Source of the DNA: Falsiruegeria mediterranea M17
GTDB taxonomy: Bacteria > Pseudomonadota > Alphaproteobacteria > Rhodobacterales > Rhodobacteraceae
NCBI RefSeq assembly: GCF_900302455.1
Contig: NZ_ONZG01000001.1
Location: 124,001-188,000 of the forward strand
Length of the DNA stretch: 64,000 nt
Direction: 5' to 3'
The translations under genes and the position numbers were made by a program. Shown piece after piece: positions 36,678 to 44,954 of the stretch (position 1 is the first letter of the stretch; every line of letters starts with the position of its first letter). The notes below the pieces were generated by a model, which had not been told where the DNA came from, made no database searches, and saw nothing but the letters and a program-made list of their open reading frames with translations.

Positions 36678-38024
36678 ATGTCGCAGACACCCGAAGAGCT
36701 GAGCCACGCCCTGATTGATGCCGCCCGCAAGGCCGGGGCCGAATCGGCAGATGCCATTGTGATCCGGGGTACTTCGGTTTCTGTCGACGTGCGAAACGGC
36801 GCTCTGGAAATGGCTGAACGATCCGAAGGCAGCGATCTGGGATTGCGGGTGTTTCTTGGGCAACGACAAGCGATCGTCTCCAGCTCGGATGCACGCCCTG
36901 AAACCATGCAAGCGATGGCTGAACGCGCCGTGGCCATGGCGAAAGAGGCTCCAGAAGATCCCTATGCCGGCCTGGCCGATCCGGCGCAGTTGGCGCGAGA
37001 CTGGAACTATGACGCGCTGGAGCTGTTCGATCCAACACCTGAGCCCACTCCGGAGGCGCTGAAACAGGATGCTTTGGCAGCCGAAGCGGCGGCAGCCGCT
37101 GTTGAAGGCGTCTCACAGGTTTCAGACGCCGGAGCTGGATACGGCGAACACCGCGTGCACATGGCCGCGACGAACGGGTTTTCCGGTGGCTATGCGCGCA
37201 CCGGACGGTCGGTGTCTTGCGTTGCAATCAGCGGAACCGGCACCGGGATGGAGCGGGATTATGACGGCGACAGCCGCTGTTTTCAGAGTGACCTGCGCGG
37301 CCCGACCGAGATCGGCCGCACCGCAGGCGAACGCGCGGTGCAACTGGTGGGCGCCCGCAAGCCGGAAACCGGCACTTACCCGGTGCTCTTTGACGAACGC
37401 ATATCCTCGTCGTTGATCGGACATCTGATGGCCGCAAGCAACGGTGCCGCAATTGCACGCGGCTCCTCCTGGCTCAAGGACGCGATGGGGCAGCAGGTAT
37501 TGCCCAAGCATCTGTCCGTGGTCGAAGACCCACACCGTGCCCGCGTGGCCGGATCGCGCCCTTTTGACGCCGAAGGACTGCCTACGCAGCGCCGAGCGAT
37601 TGTCGAAAACGGCATGTTGACCGGGTGGACACTTGATCTTTCGAGTGCGCGCAAGCTGGGCATGGTTTCCACTGCCAACGCAGCGCGTGGCGTGTCTTCG
37701 CCACCGTCACCCAGCAATTGGAACCTGGCGTTGACCCAAGGCGAGCAAAGCCGCGAGGATCTGCTGCGCGACATGGGTACCGGCCTGCTGGTCACCTCGA
37801 TGATCGGTTCGACCATCAACCCCAACACCGGCGATTACTCACGGGGGGCGTCGGGGTTCTGGGTCGAAAACGGCGAGATCACCCATCCGGTCAACGAATG
37901 CACAATCGCAGGCAACCTGCGCGACATGCTGATGCGGATCATCCCGGGCAATGACGCGCGCACCTATCTGTCGCGTGTCGTGCCCTCGCTCTTGATCGAA
38001 GGGATGACGCTTGCCGGGAACTGA
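36678..38024 (+). CDS. pmbA: TldE/PmbA-family metalloprotease-like protein
   Basis: A 448-residue protein of the TldD/PmbA family. In E. coli the TldD-PmbA pair is a heterodimeric protease that matures microcin B17 and degrades CcdA; PmbA is the subunit without the zinc site. Recognisable parts are DLGLRVFLGQRQAIVSSSD, VLFDERISSSLIGHLM, and the end GNLRDMLMRIIPGND. No tldD gene is adjacent. ATG at 36678 is the first that matches the family start. It overlaps the phosphatase gene by 14 bases. Confidence 0.9.
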   Translation: MSQTPEELSHALIDAARKAGAESADAIVIRGTSVSVDVRNGALEMAERSEGSDLGLRVFLGQRQAIVSSSDARPETMQAMAERAVAMAKEAPEDPYAGLADPAQLARDWNYDALELFDPTPEPTPEALKQDALAAEAAAAAVEGVSQVSDAGAGYGEHRVHMAATNGFSGGYARTGRSVSCVAISGTGTGMERDYDGDSRCFQSDLRGPTEIGRTAGERAVQLVGARKPETGTYPVLFDERISSSLIGHLMAASNGAAIARGSSWLKDAMGQQVLPKHLSVVEDPHRARVAGSRPFDAEGLPTQRRAIVENGMLTGWTLDLSSARKLGMVSTANAARGVSSPPSPSNWNLALTQGEQSREDLLRDMGTGLLVTSMIGSTINPNTGDYSRGASGFWVENGEITHPVNECTIAGNLRDMLMRIIPGNDARTYLSRVVPSLLIEGMTLAGN

Positions 38025-38814
38025 TCTATCGCTGTTGATCGACGCCGCACTGAAAGCGGGCGACATTGCCACCCGCTATTCCGGGAAAGAGGCCAAACGC
38101 TGGGAAAAACCTGACGGGGCAGGCCCCGTGACCGAGGCGGATCTGGCGGTGAACGAGATGCTCGAGGCAACGCTCCCCGCAGCACGCCCAGGATATGGCT
38201 GGTTGTCGGAAGAGACTGAAGACACCACTGACCGCCTGACGCGATCTCATGTGTTTGTCATCGATCCGATCGACGGCACCCGCAGTTTTGCCCAAGGATC
38301 ACGCACTTGGGCGCACTCGTTGGCGGTATGTGAGGATGGCATCGCCACCGCCGCGGTTGTGTACCTGCCCCAGCGGGACATGTTGTTCGCTGCAGCTTCC
38401 GGAGAGGGTGCCACGCTCAACGGTGATCCGATTTCGGTTGCCGACATCGGCACGCTCGCCGATGCCGAAGTTCTGGCCGCCAAGCCCAACTTGAACAGCA
38501 CGCATTGGCGCGACGGCAATGTGCCCGACTTTGGCCGTGCCTATCGGCCTTCGCTGGCCTATCGCATGGCCCTGGTTGCGCAGGGGCGGTTCAATGGAAT
38601 GCTAACGCTGCGCCCCAGTTGGGAATGGGACATTGCCGCCGGGGACCTGATCATCCGCGAGGCCGGTGGCCTGTGCACCGATCGCTTTGGGGCGCCCCTG
38701 CGGTTCAACAATCCTCAACCGAAGTTGAGCGGCGTGGTTGCCGGTGGCAAGCAGTTCCACACACAGATCAGTTTCGCACTGGATCCGGACAGCGCCGGTA
38801 TTCCAGGACATTGA
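38011..38814 (+). CDS. Inositol-monophosphatase-family phosphatase (CysQ-like)
   Basis: A 267-residue Mg-dependent, lithium-sensitive-type phosphatase. The metal motif is split as usual: WLSEETED (Glu pair), VIDPIDGTRSFAQGS and SWEWDIAAGDLII. Members hydrolyse 3'-phosphoadenosine 5'-phosphate (CysQ), inositol phosphates or fructose bisphosphate; CysQ is the likeliest role in this group but is not proved by sequence. It starts with TTG at 38011, 14 bases inside pmbA, with GAAGGGATG upstream, so it is translationally coupled to pmbA. Confidence 0.87.
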   Translation: MPGTDLSLLIDAALKAGDIATRYSGKEAKRWEKPDGAGPVTEADLAVNEMLEATLPAARPGYGWLSEETEDTTDRLTRSHVFVIDPIDGTRSFAQGSRTWAHSLAVCEDGIATAAVVYLPQRDMLFAAASGEGATLNGDPISVADIGTLADAEVLAAKPNLNSTHWRDGNVPDFGRAYRPSLAYRMALVAQGRFNGMLTLRPSWEWDIAAGDLIIREAGGLCTDRFGAPLRFNNPQPKLSGVVAGGKQFHTQISFALDPDSAGIPGH

Positions 38815-38899
38815 GGCCCGGTTCGGCAACAGTTGACCAAACCCGCGAAACTCGTAGGTTGCCGACAACTTTCGCCCTTCTGCACTAAGGATCAGTCCA

Positions 38900-38965
38900 A
38901 TGGCCCGCTTTGTGCCCTCCTGTGTCTCTGCTTTGCGACCCACTGTGCCGCATTGGGTGGATTGA
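38900..38965 (+). CDS. Possible 21-codon leader ORF before the Kdo-transferase-like gene
   Basis: A small frame starts with ATG at 38900, preceded by AAGGA at eight bases, and reads MARFVPSCVSALRPTVPHWVD before a TGA at 38963. The stop is three bases from the ATG of the next gene, which has no ribosome site of its own. This would fit a leader peptide that brings ribosomes to the downstream start. I know of no homologue; evidence is only the ribosome site and spacing. Confidence 0.35.
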   Translation: MARFVPSCVSALRPTVPHWVD

Positions 38966-38968
38966 TCG

Positions 38969-40183
38969 ATGGCGCGATCGCTCAGCCTGACCGCCTACCG
39001 CGCGCTGTCCTGGGGCGGCCAGCATGCACATGGAGATATGCACGCGGCGCGCCCCGATGGGCAGTTGGTTTGGTTTCACGCAACAACGCCGGAACGTCTG
39101 TCCGCACTGCAAGATCTCAGCGGTCGACTGTTGCAGCAAAGTCCCGAGCTGAACGTGCTGTTCACCCGCCCGCCTGCATCCGAATCCCGGCGTTGGCCAC
39201 GCCACTTGCTGGGGGCGATCGAATTGCCGCAGGATCACCCGGCCGCAACGCGCGATTTCATGCGCCATTGGCACCCGGACGTTTGCATCTGGACGGGTGG
39301 TTCCTTGCAACCGAACCTGATCGCCCAGGCATCAGAGCAGCAGATCCCAATGATCCTTTTGGGTGCGGTGGAGAACGAACTCCACCTGCGCCGTCATCGA
39401 TGGTTGCCCGACCTGCTCCGCACCACGTTGGATTGCTTTGACATGATCCTCGCCGACAGCGAGGCTTCGGCCCGCTACGTACGTCGCTCGGGCATCAGTT
39501 CGGGTAAGGTATCGGTGTCTTCGGCGCTCCAAGTCAGCCCCAACCCGCGCCCCTGGCCCGAAGAAGAGCTGGTTGAAACAAATCAGGTCCTGGCTGGCCG
39601 CCCCGTCTGGCTGTCAGCCTGGTCACAAGACAGCGAATTCATCTCGATCCTGATCGCACACCGACATGCGCTGCGGTTTCTTCACCGGCTGCTGCTGGTT
39701 CTGCATGTCGCCGATCCCAATGAAGCCGACCCTTTGAAAGCGCGGCTCAAAGCGATGGATCTGCGCTGTGCCGATTGGGATGCCGGCGACGAAATCGAAG
39801 ACAGCACCCAAGTGGTCCTGAGCACTGTCGCCGAGGACCTGGAGCTGTGGTACCGCGTGGCCCCCGTGACGTTCCTGGGCAGCTCTCTGGAACCTGGCGC
39901 AGGTGGTCAGAACCCGCTGACCGCCGTTTCCTTGGGTTCTGCGGTTCTTTATGGATCCAACGTGCAGGGTCACATCGACACCTATGCGCGGCTGGCCTCG
40001 GCAGGTGCCGCACGGGCTGTGCGGAATGCAGATGCTCTGGGTGCGGGTGTGGTGCAACTGCTGGCGCCGGATCAAGCCGCTTCTGTGGCCTTGGCCGGGT
40101 GGCAAGTGGTGACCGAAGGGGCTCATTTGACGGATCAGTTGATTGACCTGATACAGAACAAACTGGACAAGCAGGATCAATAA
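38969..40183 (+). CDS. Divergent Kdo-transferase-like (WaaA/KdtA family) protein
   Basis: A 404-residue GT30-like protein. The overall layout is that of 3-deoxy-D-manno-octulosonic acid transferase, which adds Kdo to lipid A, and it directly precedes lpxK (one base between). Several landmarks are altered: the N-terminal membrane anchor with its YRERWGERLG-type motif is missing, the HAxSVGE motif reads HATTPER, and the C-terminal GGHNPLEPA reads GGQNPLTAV. It is either a degenerate paralogue or a transferase with changed acceptor or donor. I cannot decide which from sequence alone. Confidence 0.75.
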   Translation: MARSLSLTAYRALSWGGQHAHGDMHAARPDGQLVWFHATTPERLSALQDLSGRLLQQSPELNVLFTRPPASESRRWPRHLLGAIELPQDHPAATRDFMRHWHPDVCIWTGGSLQPNLIAQASEQQIPMILLGAVENELHLRRHRWLPDLLRTTLDCFDMILADSEASARYVRRSGISSGKVSVSSALQVSPNPRPWPEEELVETNQVLAGRPVWLSAWSQDSEFISILIAHRHALRFLHRLLLVLHVADPNEADPLKARLKAMDLRCADWDAGDEIEDSTQVVLSTVAEDLELWYRVAPVTFLGSSLEPGAGGQNPLTAVSLGSAVLYGSNVQGHIDTYARLASAGAARAVRNADALGAGVVQLLAPDQAASVALAGWQVVTEGAHLTDQLIDLIQNKLDKQDQ

Positions 40184-40184
40184 C

Positions 40185-41183
40185 ATGAGACCGCCCAATT
40201 TCTGGAACACAGCCCCCAACCAATTGGACTGGCGTGCGCGCCTGCTTCGCCCCTTGGGCGCGCTCTATGCCCGGGCAACCGCGCGACGTGTGGCCAAAGG
40301 AGCTCCGCAAGATCCCGGCGTTCCAGTCATCTGCGTCGGAAATCTGAACGCGGGTGGCACCGGCAAGACACCCACGGCGATCTGGGTGATCGAGCAATTG
40401 CGCAATGCGGGACATGAACCGCATGTGGTGAGCCGGGGTTATGGCGGTTCGCTTGAAGGGCCGGTTCGAGTTGAACCCGGCAAGCACGGGGCGGATCAGG
40501 TGGGGGACGAGCCATTGCTGCTGGCCGCCTTTGCAGAGGTCTGGGTCGCCAAGGATCGCGCAGCCGGGGCCAAGGCTGCGGCCGAATTTGGGGCAACGGT
40601 GATTGTGCTGGATGATGGGTTCCAGAACCCCAGTGTGAAAAAGGATCTTTCGATCATCGTGGTGGATGCAGCCCAGGGGTTCGGCAACGGGCTCTGCCTG
40701 CCGGCAGGCCCCTTGCGCGAACCGGTTGAGGCCGGTTTGACCCGCGCGGATTTGGTTTTGTCACTTGGCAAGGCAGAGGCGCAGGAGACATTCGCGAGCA
40801 CTTGGGGGCGCTCGCTCACCTTGCCCCATGTAACAGGTGAGGTTTGCCCGTTAAAAACCGGGATGGATTGGGCGGACACCCCGGTGCTTGCGTTTGCAGG
40901 TATAGGCAATCCAGCAAAGTTTTTTCGCACTCTGCGGGATCAGGGAGCTGACCTGCGCAGAGCGGAGCCATTGGATGACCACCAACCGCTCACACAAGCG
41001 CTGATGTCGCGGCTTGAAAGTGAAGCAAAGCTGTTGGGCGCGCAGATGGTGACGACCGAAAAGGATGCGGTGCGCTTGCCACCTGCCTTTCGCAGCAAGG
41101 TCATCACTCTACCGGTCCGGCTGCATCTCAAGGAAAGCGAACAGATGACCGATCTGATGTTGAGTGCAGCCCCCGCACCTTAG
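40185..41183 (+). CDS. lpxK: Tetraacyldisaccharide 4'-kinase
   Basis: A 332-residue inner-membrane-associated kinase that phosphorylates the 4' position of the lipid A precursor. The P-loop is [13 protein letters not shown] near residue 50, followed by VVSRGYGG, the catalytic [14 protein letters not shown] and the C-terminal [11 protein letters not shown], all LpxK signatures. It begins one base after the Kdo-transferase-like stop, so the two are one transcript in lipid A assembly. Its 3' gap holds repeat R3. Confidence 0.94.
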   Translation: MRPPNFWNTAPNQLDWRARLLRPLGALYARATARRVAKGAPQDPGVPVICVGNLNAGGTGKTPTAIWVIEQLRNAGHEPHVVSRGYGGSLEGPVRVEPGKHGADQVGDEPLLLAAFAEVWVAKDRAAGAKAAAEFGATVIVLDDGFQNPSVKKDLSIIVVDAAQGFGNGLCLPAGPLREPVEAGLTRADLVLSLGKAEAQETFASTWGRSLTLPHVTGEVCPLKTGMDWADTPVLAFAGIGNPAKFFRTLRDQGADLRRAEPLDDHQPLTQALMSRLESEAKLLGAQMVTTEKDAVRLPPAFRSKVITLPVRLHLKESEQMTDLMLSAAPAP

Positions 41184-41200
41184 GGTACAAATCCACAAGC

Positions 41201-41439
41201 GCTCCCGCCCGTCGTCGATGTCCCTTCCGGGATACCTCCTCCCGTTGGGCCGGGCCTCGCTACGCTCGGCGGTCGGCACCATATTGCAACCGAAGTGCTT
41301 ACGAAGCCATGGGCGCGTCTGGTGGGTCGCTTTTGGTAAGATCATCTGCCTCAGGCGCGACCGCGCCGGGCAACGCCCGGCGCCCGGCTCAAGGCCGTTA
41401 GCGGTGCTGACGCAGTCAGGATCGCTCGGGCGCGGGAGC
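41201..41439 (+). repeat. Dispersed structured repeat R3 (fullest copy)
   Basis: This copy lies in the convergent gap between lpxK and the CoA-transferase gene. Module A (41201-41276): GCTCCCGCCCGTCGTCGATG, hairpin TCCC-TTCC-GGGA, CCTCCTCCC (41235-41243), GTTGGGCCGGGCCTCGC and TACGCTCGGCGG. Module B (41357-41439): perfect nine-pair hairpin GCGCCGGGC-AAC-GCCCGGCGC (41363-41383), AAGGCCGTTAGCGG, GTCAGGATCGCTCGGG and GCGGGAGC. Eighty bases of unique sequence separate the modules. Confidence 0.8.
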
Positions 41440-41458
41440 ACCCCCGGCCAACAACCGC

Positions 41459-42571
41459 TTAGCTATCCTCGCCTAACTTTGGCGCAGAACGGTGCAGTGC
41501 CAATTCAGCGTCTGAGAAGCGAAACGGTGCGCGAACACCCGGAACGCCGTCCAACTCGATCTGCATCCCACGCGCCACGATCTGGGGGTCTGCCATGACC
41601 TCGTCCAGCGTGTTGATCGGGCCCGCTGGCACGCCCTGAGCCTCGCAAGCGGCCAATAGATCCGCCTTGCTTCGCTGCGCCGTTGCTCCGTTCAGGCGCG
41701 CGATCATGACCCGCCGATTGGCGATGCGGTCCTTGTTGCGCAGGAACTCTGGCGCTTCGGCCATATCCTCAAGCTCCAAGATCTTGCACAACCGTTGATA
41801 CTGCCGGTCGTTGCCAGTCGCGATGATGATGTGCCCATCGGCGCAGTCAAACACCTGATACGGGGTCAGGTTGACGTGGGCATTGCCCATCCGTTCAGGC
41901 GCCTTTCCCGTGGTCAGGTAGTTCAGCGCCTGATTGGCTGTGACGGCCACGGCGACGTCCAGCAACGCCATGTCCACATGCTGCCCTCGTCCAGTTCGTT
42001 CACGCTGATGCAATGCCGCCAGAATTCCCGAAACCGCGTAGATGCCGGTGAAGATATCGGTGATCGCAACGCCTGACTTCTGCGGCTGACCGTCTGGTTC
42101 TCCGGTGATCGACATCAGCCCGGACATGCCTTGGATGATAAAATCATAGCCGGCACGGTGCGCATAAGGCCCGTCTTGACCGAACCCAGTGATCGAACAG
42201 TAAATCAAGCGCGGATTGACCTCTTTCAGGCTGTCATAGTCCAGCCCGTATTTGGCCAGCCCACCAACCTTGAAGTTCTCGATCAGGATATCTGCCTCCC
42301 GCACCATCTCGCGCACGCGCGCCTGGCCCTCGGGTGTCGAGAAATCCACCGTGACTGAAGCTTTGCCCCGGTTCGTCGAATGAAAGTAGGCCGCCGACTC
42401 GTCATCGTCTCGGGTAACGAATGGTGGTCCCCAAGCGCGGGTGTCGTCACCTGAGGGGGATTCAACCTTGATGACTTCGGCGCCCAGATCAGACAGCGTT
42501 TGACCGGCCCAGGGGCCGGCCAGGATACGCGCCAGTTCGATGACCTTTAGGCCCGCCAGCGGTGCCGTCAT
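41459..42571 (-). CDS. CaiB/BaiF family III CoA transferase
   Basis: A 370-residue type III CoA transferase, which moves CoA between carboxylic acids through an aspartyl intermediate. Signatures are LAGLKVIELARILAGPWAGQ, LGAEVIKVESPSGDDTR, FGQDGPYAHRAGYDFIIQGM and the acidic region GVAITDIFTGIYAV. The acids it uses cannot be read from sequence. Its ATG overlaps the dsbA-like stop by one base (TGATG), so it is the last gene of a dciA-dsbA-CoA transferase unit on the minus strand. Confidence 0.9.
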   Translation of the reverse strand: MTAPLAGLKVIELARILAGPWAGQTLSDLGAEVIKVESPSGDDTRAWGPPFVTRDDDESAAYFHSTNRGKASVTVDFSTPEGQARVREMVREADILIENFKVGGLAKYGLDYDSLKEVNPRLIYCSITGFGQDGPYAHRAGYDFIIQGMSGLMSITGEPDGQPQKSGVAITDIFTGIYAVSGILAALHQRERTGRGQHVDMALLDVAVAVTANQALNYLTTGKAPERMGNAHVNLTPYQVFDCADGHIIIATGNDRQYQRLCKILELEDMAEAPEFLRNKDRIANRRVMIARLNGATAQRSKADLLAACEAQGVPAGPINTLDEVMADPQIVARGMQIELDGVPGVRAPFRFSDAELALHRSAPKLGEDS

Positions 42572-43236
42572 CAGCTGCCCAGCTCGGCTTCGATCAGGGC
42601 CTTGAAATCGGCATAAGACTGGTTCGAAACCTTCTTGCCGTTGACGATGAAGCTGGGGGTGCTTTCAATTCCATGCTCTTCGGCGTTCTCCTGATACCAG
42701 GTCACCAGCGTCTGAGCTTTGTTGGCGTCCTGCAGGCAAGCCTCGAGCGAGTCGTTGTCCAACCCGGCCAGACGACCGATCTTACGCAGTTCACCGACGA
42801 TTTCGGTTGGACCACCGGCACGCGCCCAATCGGACTGTCCCGCATAGATCAGATCGCTGAGACCAAAGAACTTCTCGGGCCCTGCACAGCGGGCAATCAT
42901 CGACGCCCACAGGCCATAGCGGTCGAAATATACTTCGCGGTAAACGAACTTCACCTTGCCAGTGTCGATGAAATCCTTCTTGAGCTGCTTGTACGGCCCT
43001 TCGTGGAACGCCGCACAATGCGGGCACGTGTAAGAAGCGTATTCGATGATTTCGACCGGCGCATCTTCGGCGCCTTGCACCATCTCAATGATGGTCGATG
43101 TGTCGACTTCGGTCTCTTGCGCATAGGCCGCGCCGACCAACGGGTTGCTCGGCAGGCTGCTTTGCGGCTGGCTCAGCCAATACCCGCCCGCAGCAAGTGC
43201 TACGGCAGCAGAAAAGATTGTTCCAAAACGGGTCAT
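42571..43236 (-). CDS. DsbA-family thiol-disulfide oxidoreductase
   Basis: A 221-residue periplasmic thioredoxin-fold protein. It begins MTRFGTIFSAAVALAAGGYW as a signal peptide, cleaved near AYAQE around residue 40. The active site is CPHC in IEYASYTCPHCAAF, and the cis-Pro loop is GIESTPSFIVNG. It forms or isomerises disulfides in exported proteins. ATG at 43236 follows AAGGGCGAGG; the longer frame is not supported. It is 13 bases after the dciA stop and couples to the CoA-transferase gene by TGATG. Confidence 0.92.
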   Translation of the reverse strand: MTRFGTIFSAAVALAAGGYWLSQPQSSLPSNPLVGAAYAQETEVDTSTIIEMVQGAEDAPVEIIEYASYTCPHCAAFHEGPYKQLKKDFIDTGKVKFVYREVYFDRYGLWASMIARCAGPEKFFGLSDLIYAGQSDWARAGGPTEIVGELRKIGRLAGLDNDSLEACLQDANKAQTLVTWYQENAEEHGIESTPSFIVNGKKVSNQSYADFKALIEAELGS

Positions 43237-43249
43237 ACCTCGCCCTTTC

Positions 43250-43756
43250 TCAGTGTTTTTTCTTAGATAGGATGTTGCGGCCCAGACGTTCAAGAGCAGC
43301 CCGCAAATCGTCACTTTCGACCCCATCGGCTACCTTGCGCGCGGCAGTTGCAACCTCTGGGTTGATCTTTGGTTCTGCCTGTTTCGGCTTGTGCGCGAAA
43401 CTGGCCTGTCCCTCGGCAAATCCGGTGGGTGCGGTCTGGGTGATGCGGATACGGCTGATCGCGTTATAGCCATAGGCCGCGTTCACCTTTTCCCTCAACC
43501 GCTCCTTTTGCATTTCCAGCATCGGCGCCTGCGGTCCAGTGGTCAGAACCGTCAATGTCGCACCAAAGCCATTGCGTCCATAGCCTACGTTTACAGGCCG
43601 CGCGATGGCTGCAATGTCCTGTCCCACGATCTCGGCCCAATGGGTCAGAACCCGCGACACCGCAAAGCCACGGCTTTCCCCGGCGCGCCTGATTTGGTCG
43701 CTGAGCACCGTCCCTGTGCGTTTGAACCCGTAAGTTGTCGTTCGTCTGGGCTTCAT
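43250..43756 (-). CDS. dciA: DciA-like (DUF721) helicase-loader protein
   Basis: A 168-residue protein. The DUF721 core WAEIVGQDIAAIARPVNV and the segment GATLTVLTTGPQAPMLEMQK followed by LREKVNAAYGYNAISRIRI match DciA, the ancestral partner that helps load the DnaB replicative helicase at oriC. The C-terminal half is longer and charged, as is common in Alphaproteobacteria. ATG at 43756 is preceded by GGAAACCAG. It is divergent from mutY with 81 bases between. Confidence 0.85.
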   Translation of the reverse strand: MKPRRTTTYGFKRTGTVLSDQIRRAGESRGFAVSRVLTHWAEIVGQDIAAIARPVNVGYGRNGFGATLTVLTTGPQAPMLEMQKERLREKVNAAYGYNAISRIRITQTAPTGFAEGQASFAHKPKQAEPKINPEVATAARKVADGVESDDLRAALERLGRNILSKKKH

Positions 43757-43837
43757 CTGGTTTCCGACTCTGTTGGCGCTATTGTAGAGAGCACTCAGAC
43801 AGGTGCCAGTGAAACCGGTAGAGCAAGGGAAATTTGT

Positions 43838-44893
43838 TTGCAAAAGAACGAACACAAGGTTGTGAGCACCGCTCTGTTGGCGTGGTACGACGTGCATGCG
43901 CGCGAATTGCCGTGGCGGGTCTCACCCTCGGATCGGCAAGCTGGGGTGGTTCCTGACCCGTATCGCGTTTGGCTGTCCGAGATTATGTTACAGCAAACCA
44001 CCGTGGCTGCGGTCAAAGACTACTTTCATCGCTTTACGTCTCGCTGGCCCACGGTACAGGATCTGGCCGCCGCACGGGATGAGGATGTGATGGGGGAATG
44101 GGCCGGGCTAGGGTACTATGCCCGCGCGCGCAATCTGCTGAAATGCGCACGCCAAGTGACCCAAGCCCATGGCGGCATTTTTCCAGACACGCATGATGGG
44201 CTGCTGACCCTTCCCGGCGTTGGTCCCTACACCGCAGCCGCCATCGCCTCGATCGCGTTTGACCGGTCCGAGACCGTGCTTGACGGCAATGTCGAGCGGG
44301 TCATGGCCCGGTTTCATGACATCCATGACCCCCTACCCGGCTCCAAGCCCAGGCTGCGCGACCTGGCAGAGGAGCACACACCTTTAGCGCGCCCTGGTGA
44401 TCACGCCCAAGCGGTGATGGATCTGGGTGCGACGGTGTGTACGCCCAAGTCCCCTGCCTGCGGGATCTGCCCCCTTATGCCCGACTGCCAGGGACGGCTG
44501 GCAGGCACGGCTGCAGAGCTGCCAAAGAAAACGCCCAAGAAACCCAAACCGACCCGCTACGGCTATGCCTATGTTGCGCGCGATGCTGGTGGCGGCTGGC
44601 TGATGGAACGGCGCCCCGACAAGGGGTTGCTGGGTGGCATGCTGGGTTGGCCCGGTTCCGATTGGTCCGAAAAACCCTCACCCAATCCACCGTTTGAGGC
44701 AGATTGGCATGACATTGGGGCCGAGGTTCGCCACACCTTCACACACTTCCACCTGCACCTTCGGGTCCTGACTGCGCCAATGCCTGACATAGCTGCACCC
44801 GCGGGCCTGCACATCGTCGCCAAACACGACTTTCGCCCCTCGGACCTGCCCACTGTGATGCGTAAAGCATATGATCTGTGGCGTGACCATTAG
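43838..44893 (+). CDS. mutY: A/G-specific adenine glycosylase MutY
   Basis: A 351-residue repair glycosylase that removes adenine opposite 8-oxoguanine. The catalytic Glu is in LSEIMLQQTTV, the helix-hairpin-helix is LLTLPGVGPYTAAAIASIAF, the iron-sulfur cluster cysteines follow the Cx6Cx2Cx5C pattern (CTPKSPACGICPLMPDC), and the C-terminal NUDIX-like domain recognises 8-oxoG. The likely start is TTG at 43838, with AAGGGA seven bases before it; a GTG at 43862 is the alternative. The long open frame further upstream is antisense to dciA. Confidence 0.94.
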   Translation: MQKNEHKVVSTALLAWYDVHARELPWRVSPSDRQAGVVPDPYRVWLSEIMLQQTTVAAVKDYFHRFTSRWPTVQDLAAARDEDVMGEWAGLGYYARARNLLKCARQVTQAHGGIFPDTHDGLLTLPGVGPYTAAAIASIAFDRSETVLDGNVERVMARFHDIHDPLPGSKPRLRDLAEEHTPLARPGDHAQAVMDLGATVCTPKSPACGICPLMPDCQGRLAGTAAELPKKTPKKPKPTRYGYAYVARDAGGGWLMERRPDKGLLGGMLGWPGSDWSEKPSPNPPFEADWHDIGAEVRHTFTHFHLHLRVLTAPMPDIAAPAGLHIVAKHDFRPSDLPTVMRKAYDLWRDH

Positions 44894-44954
44894 CCGTCTG
44901 TGATCAAAGGAAAATCCGCGTTAGACTGCCCGCAAATCTGATGCGGAGCCCATC

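Noticed and set aside
41201-41439. Calling R1-R5 Cuckoo/CcsR RNAs outright
   Set aside because: Only the nonamer is shared for certain; the strand preference of the wobble pairs disagrees, and no family model could be run.
43391-43837. N-terminal extension of the mutY frame
   Set aside because: It is antisense to dciA; MutY similarity begins only at about 43880, and TTG at 43838 has a ribosome site.
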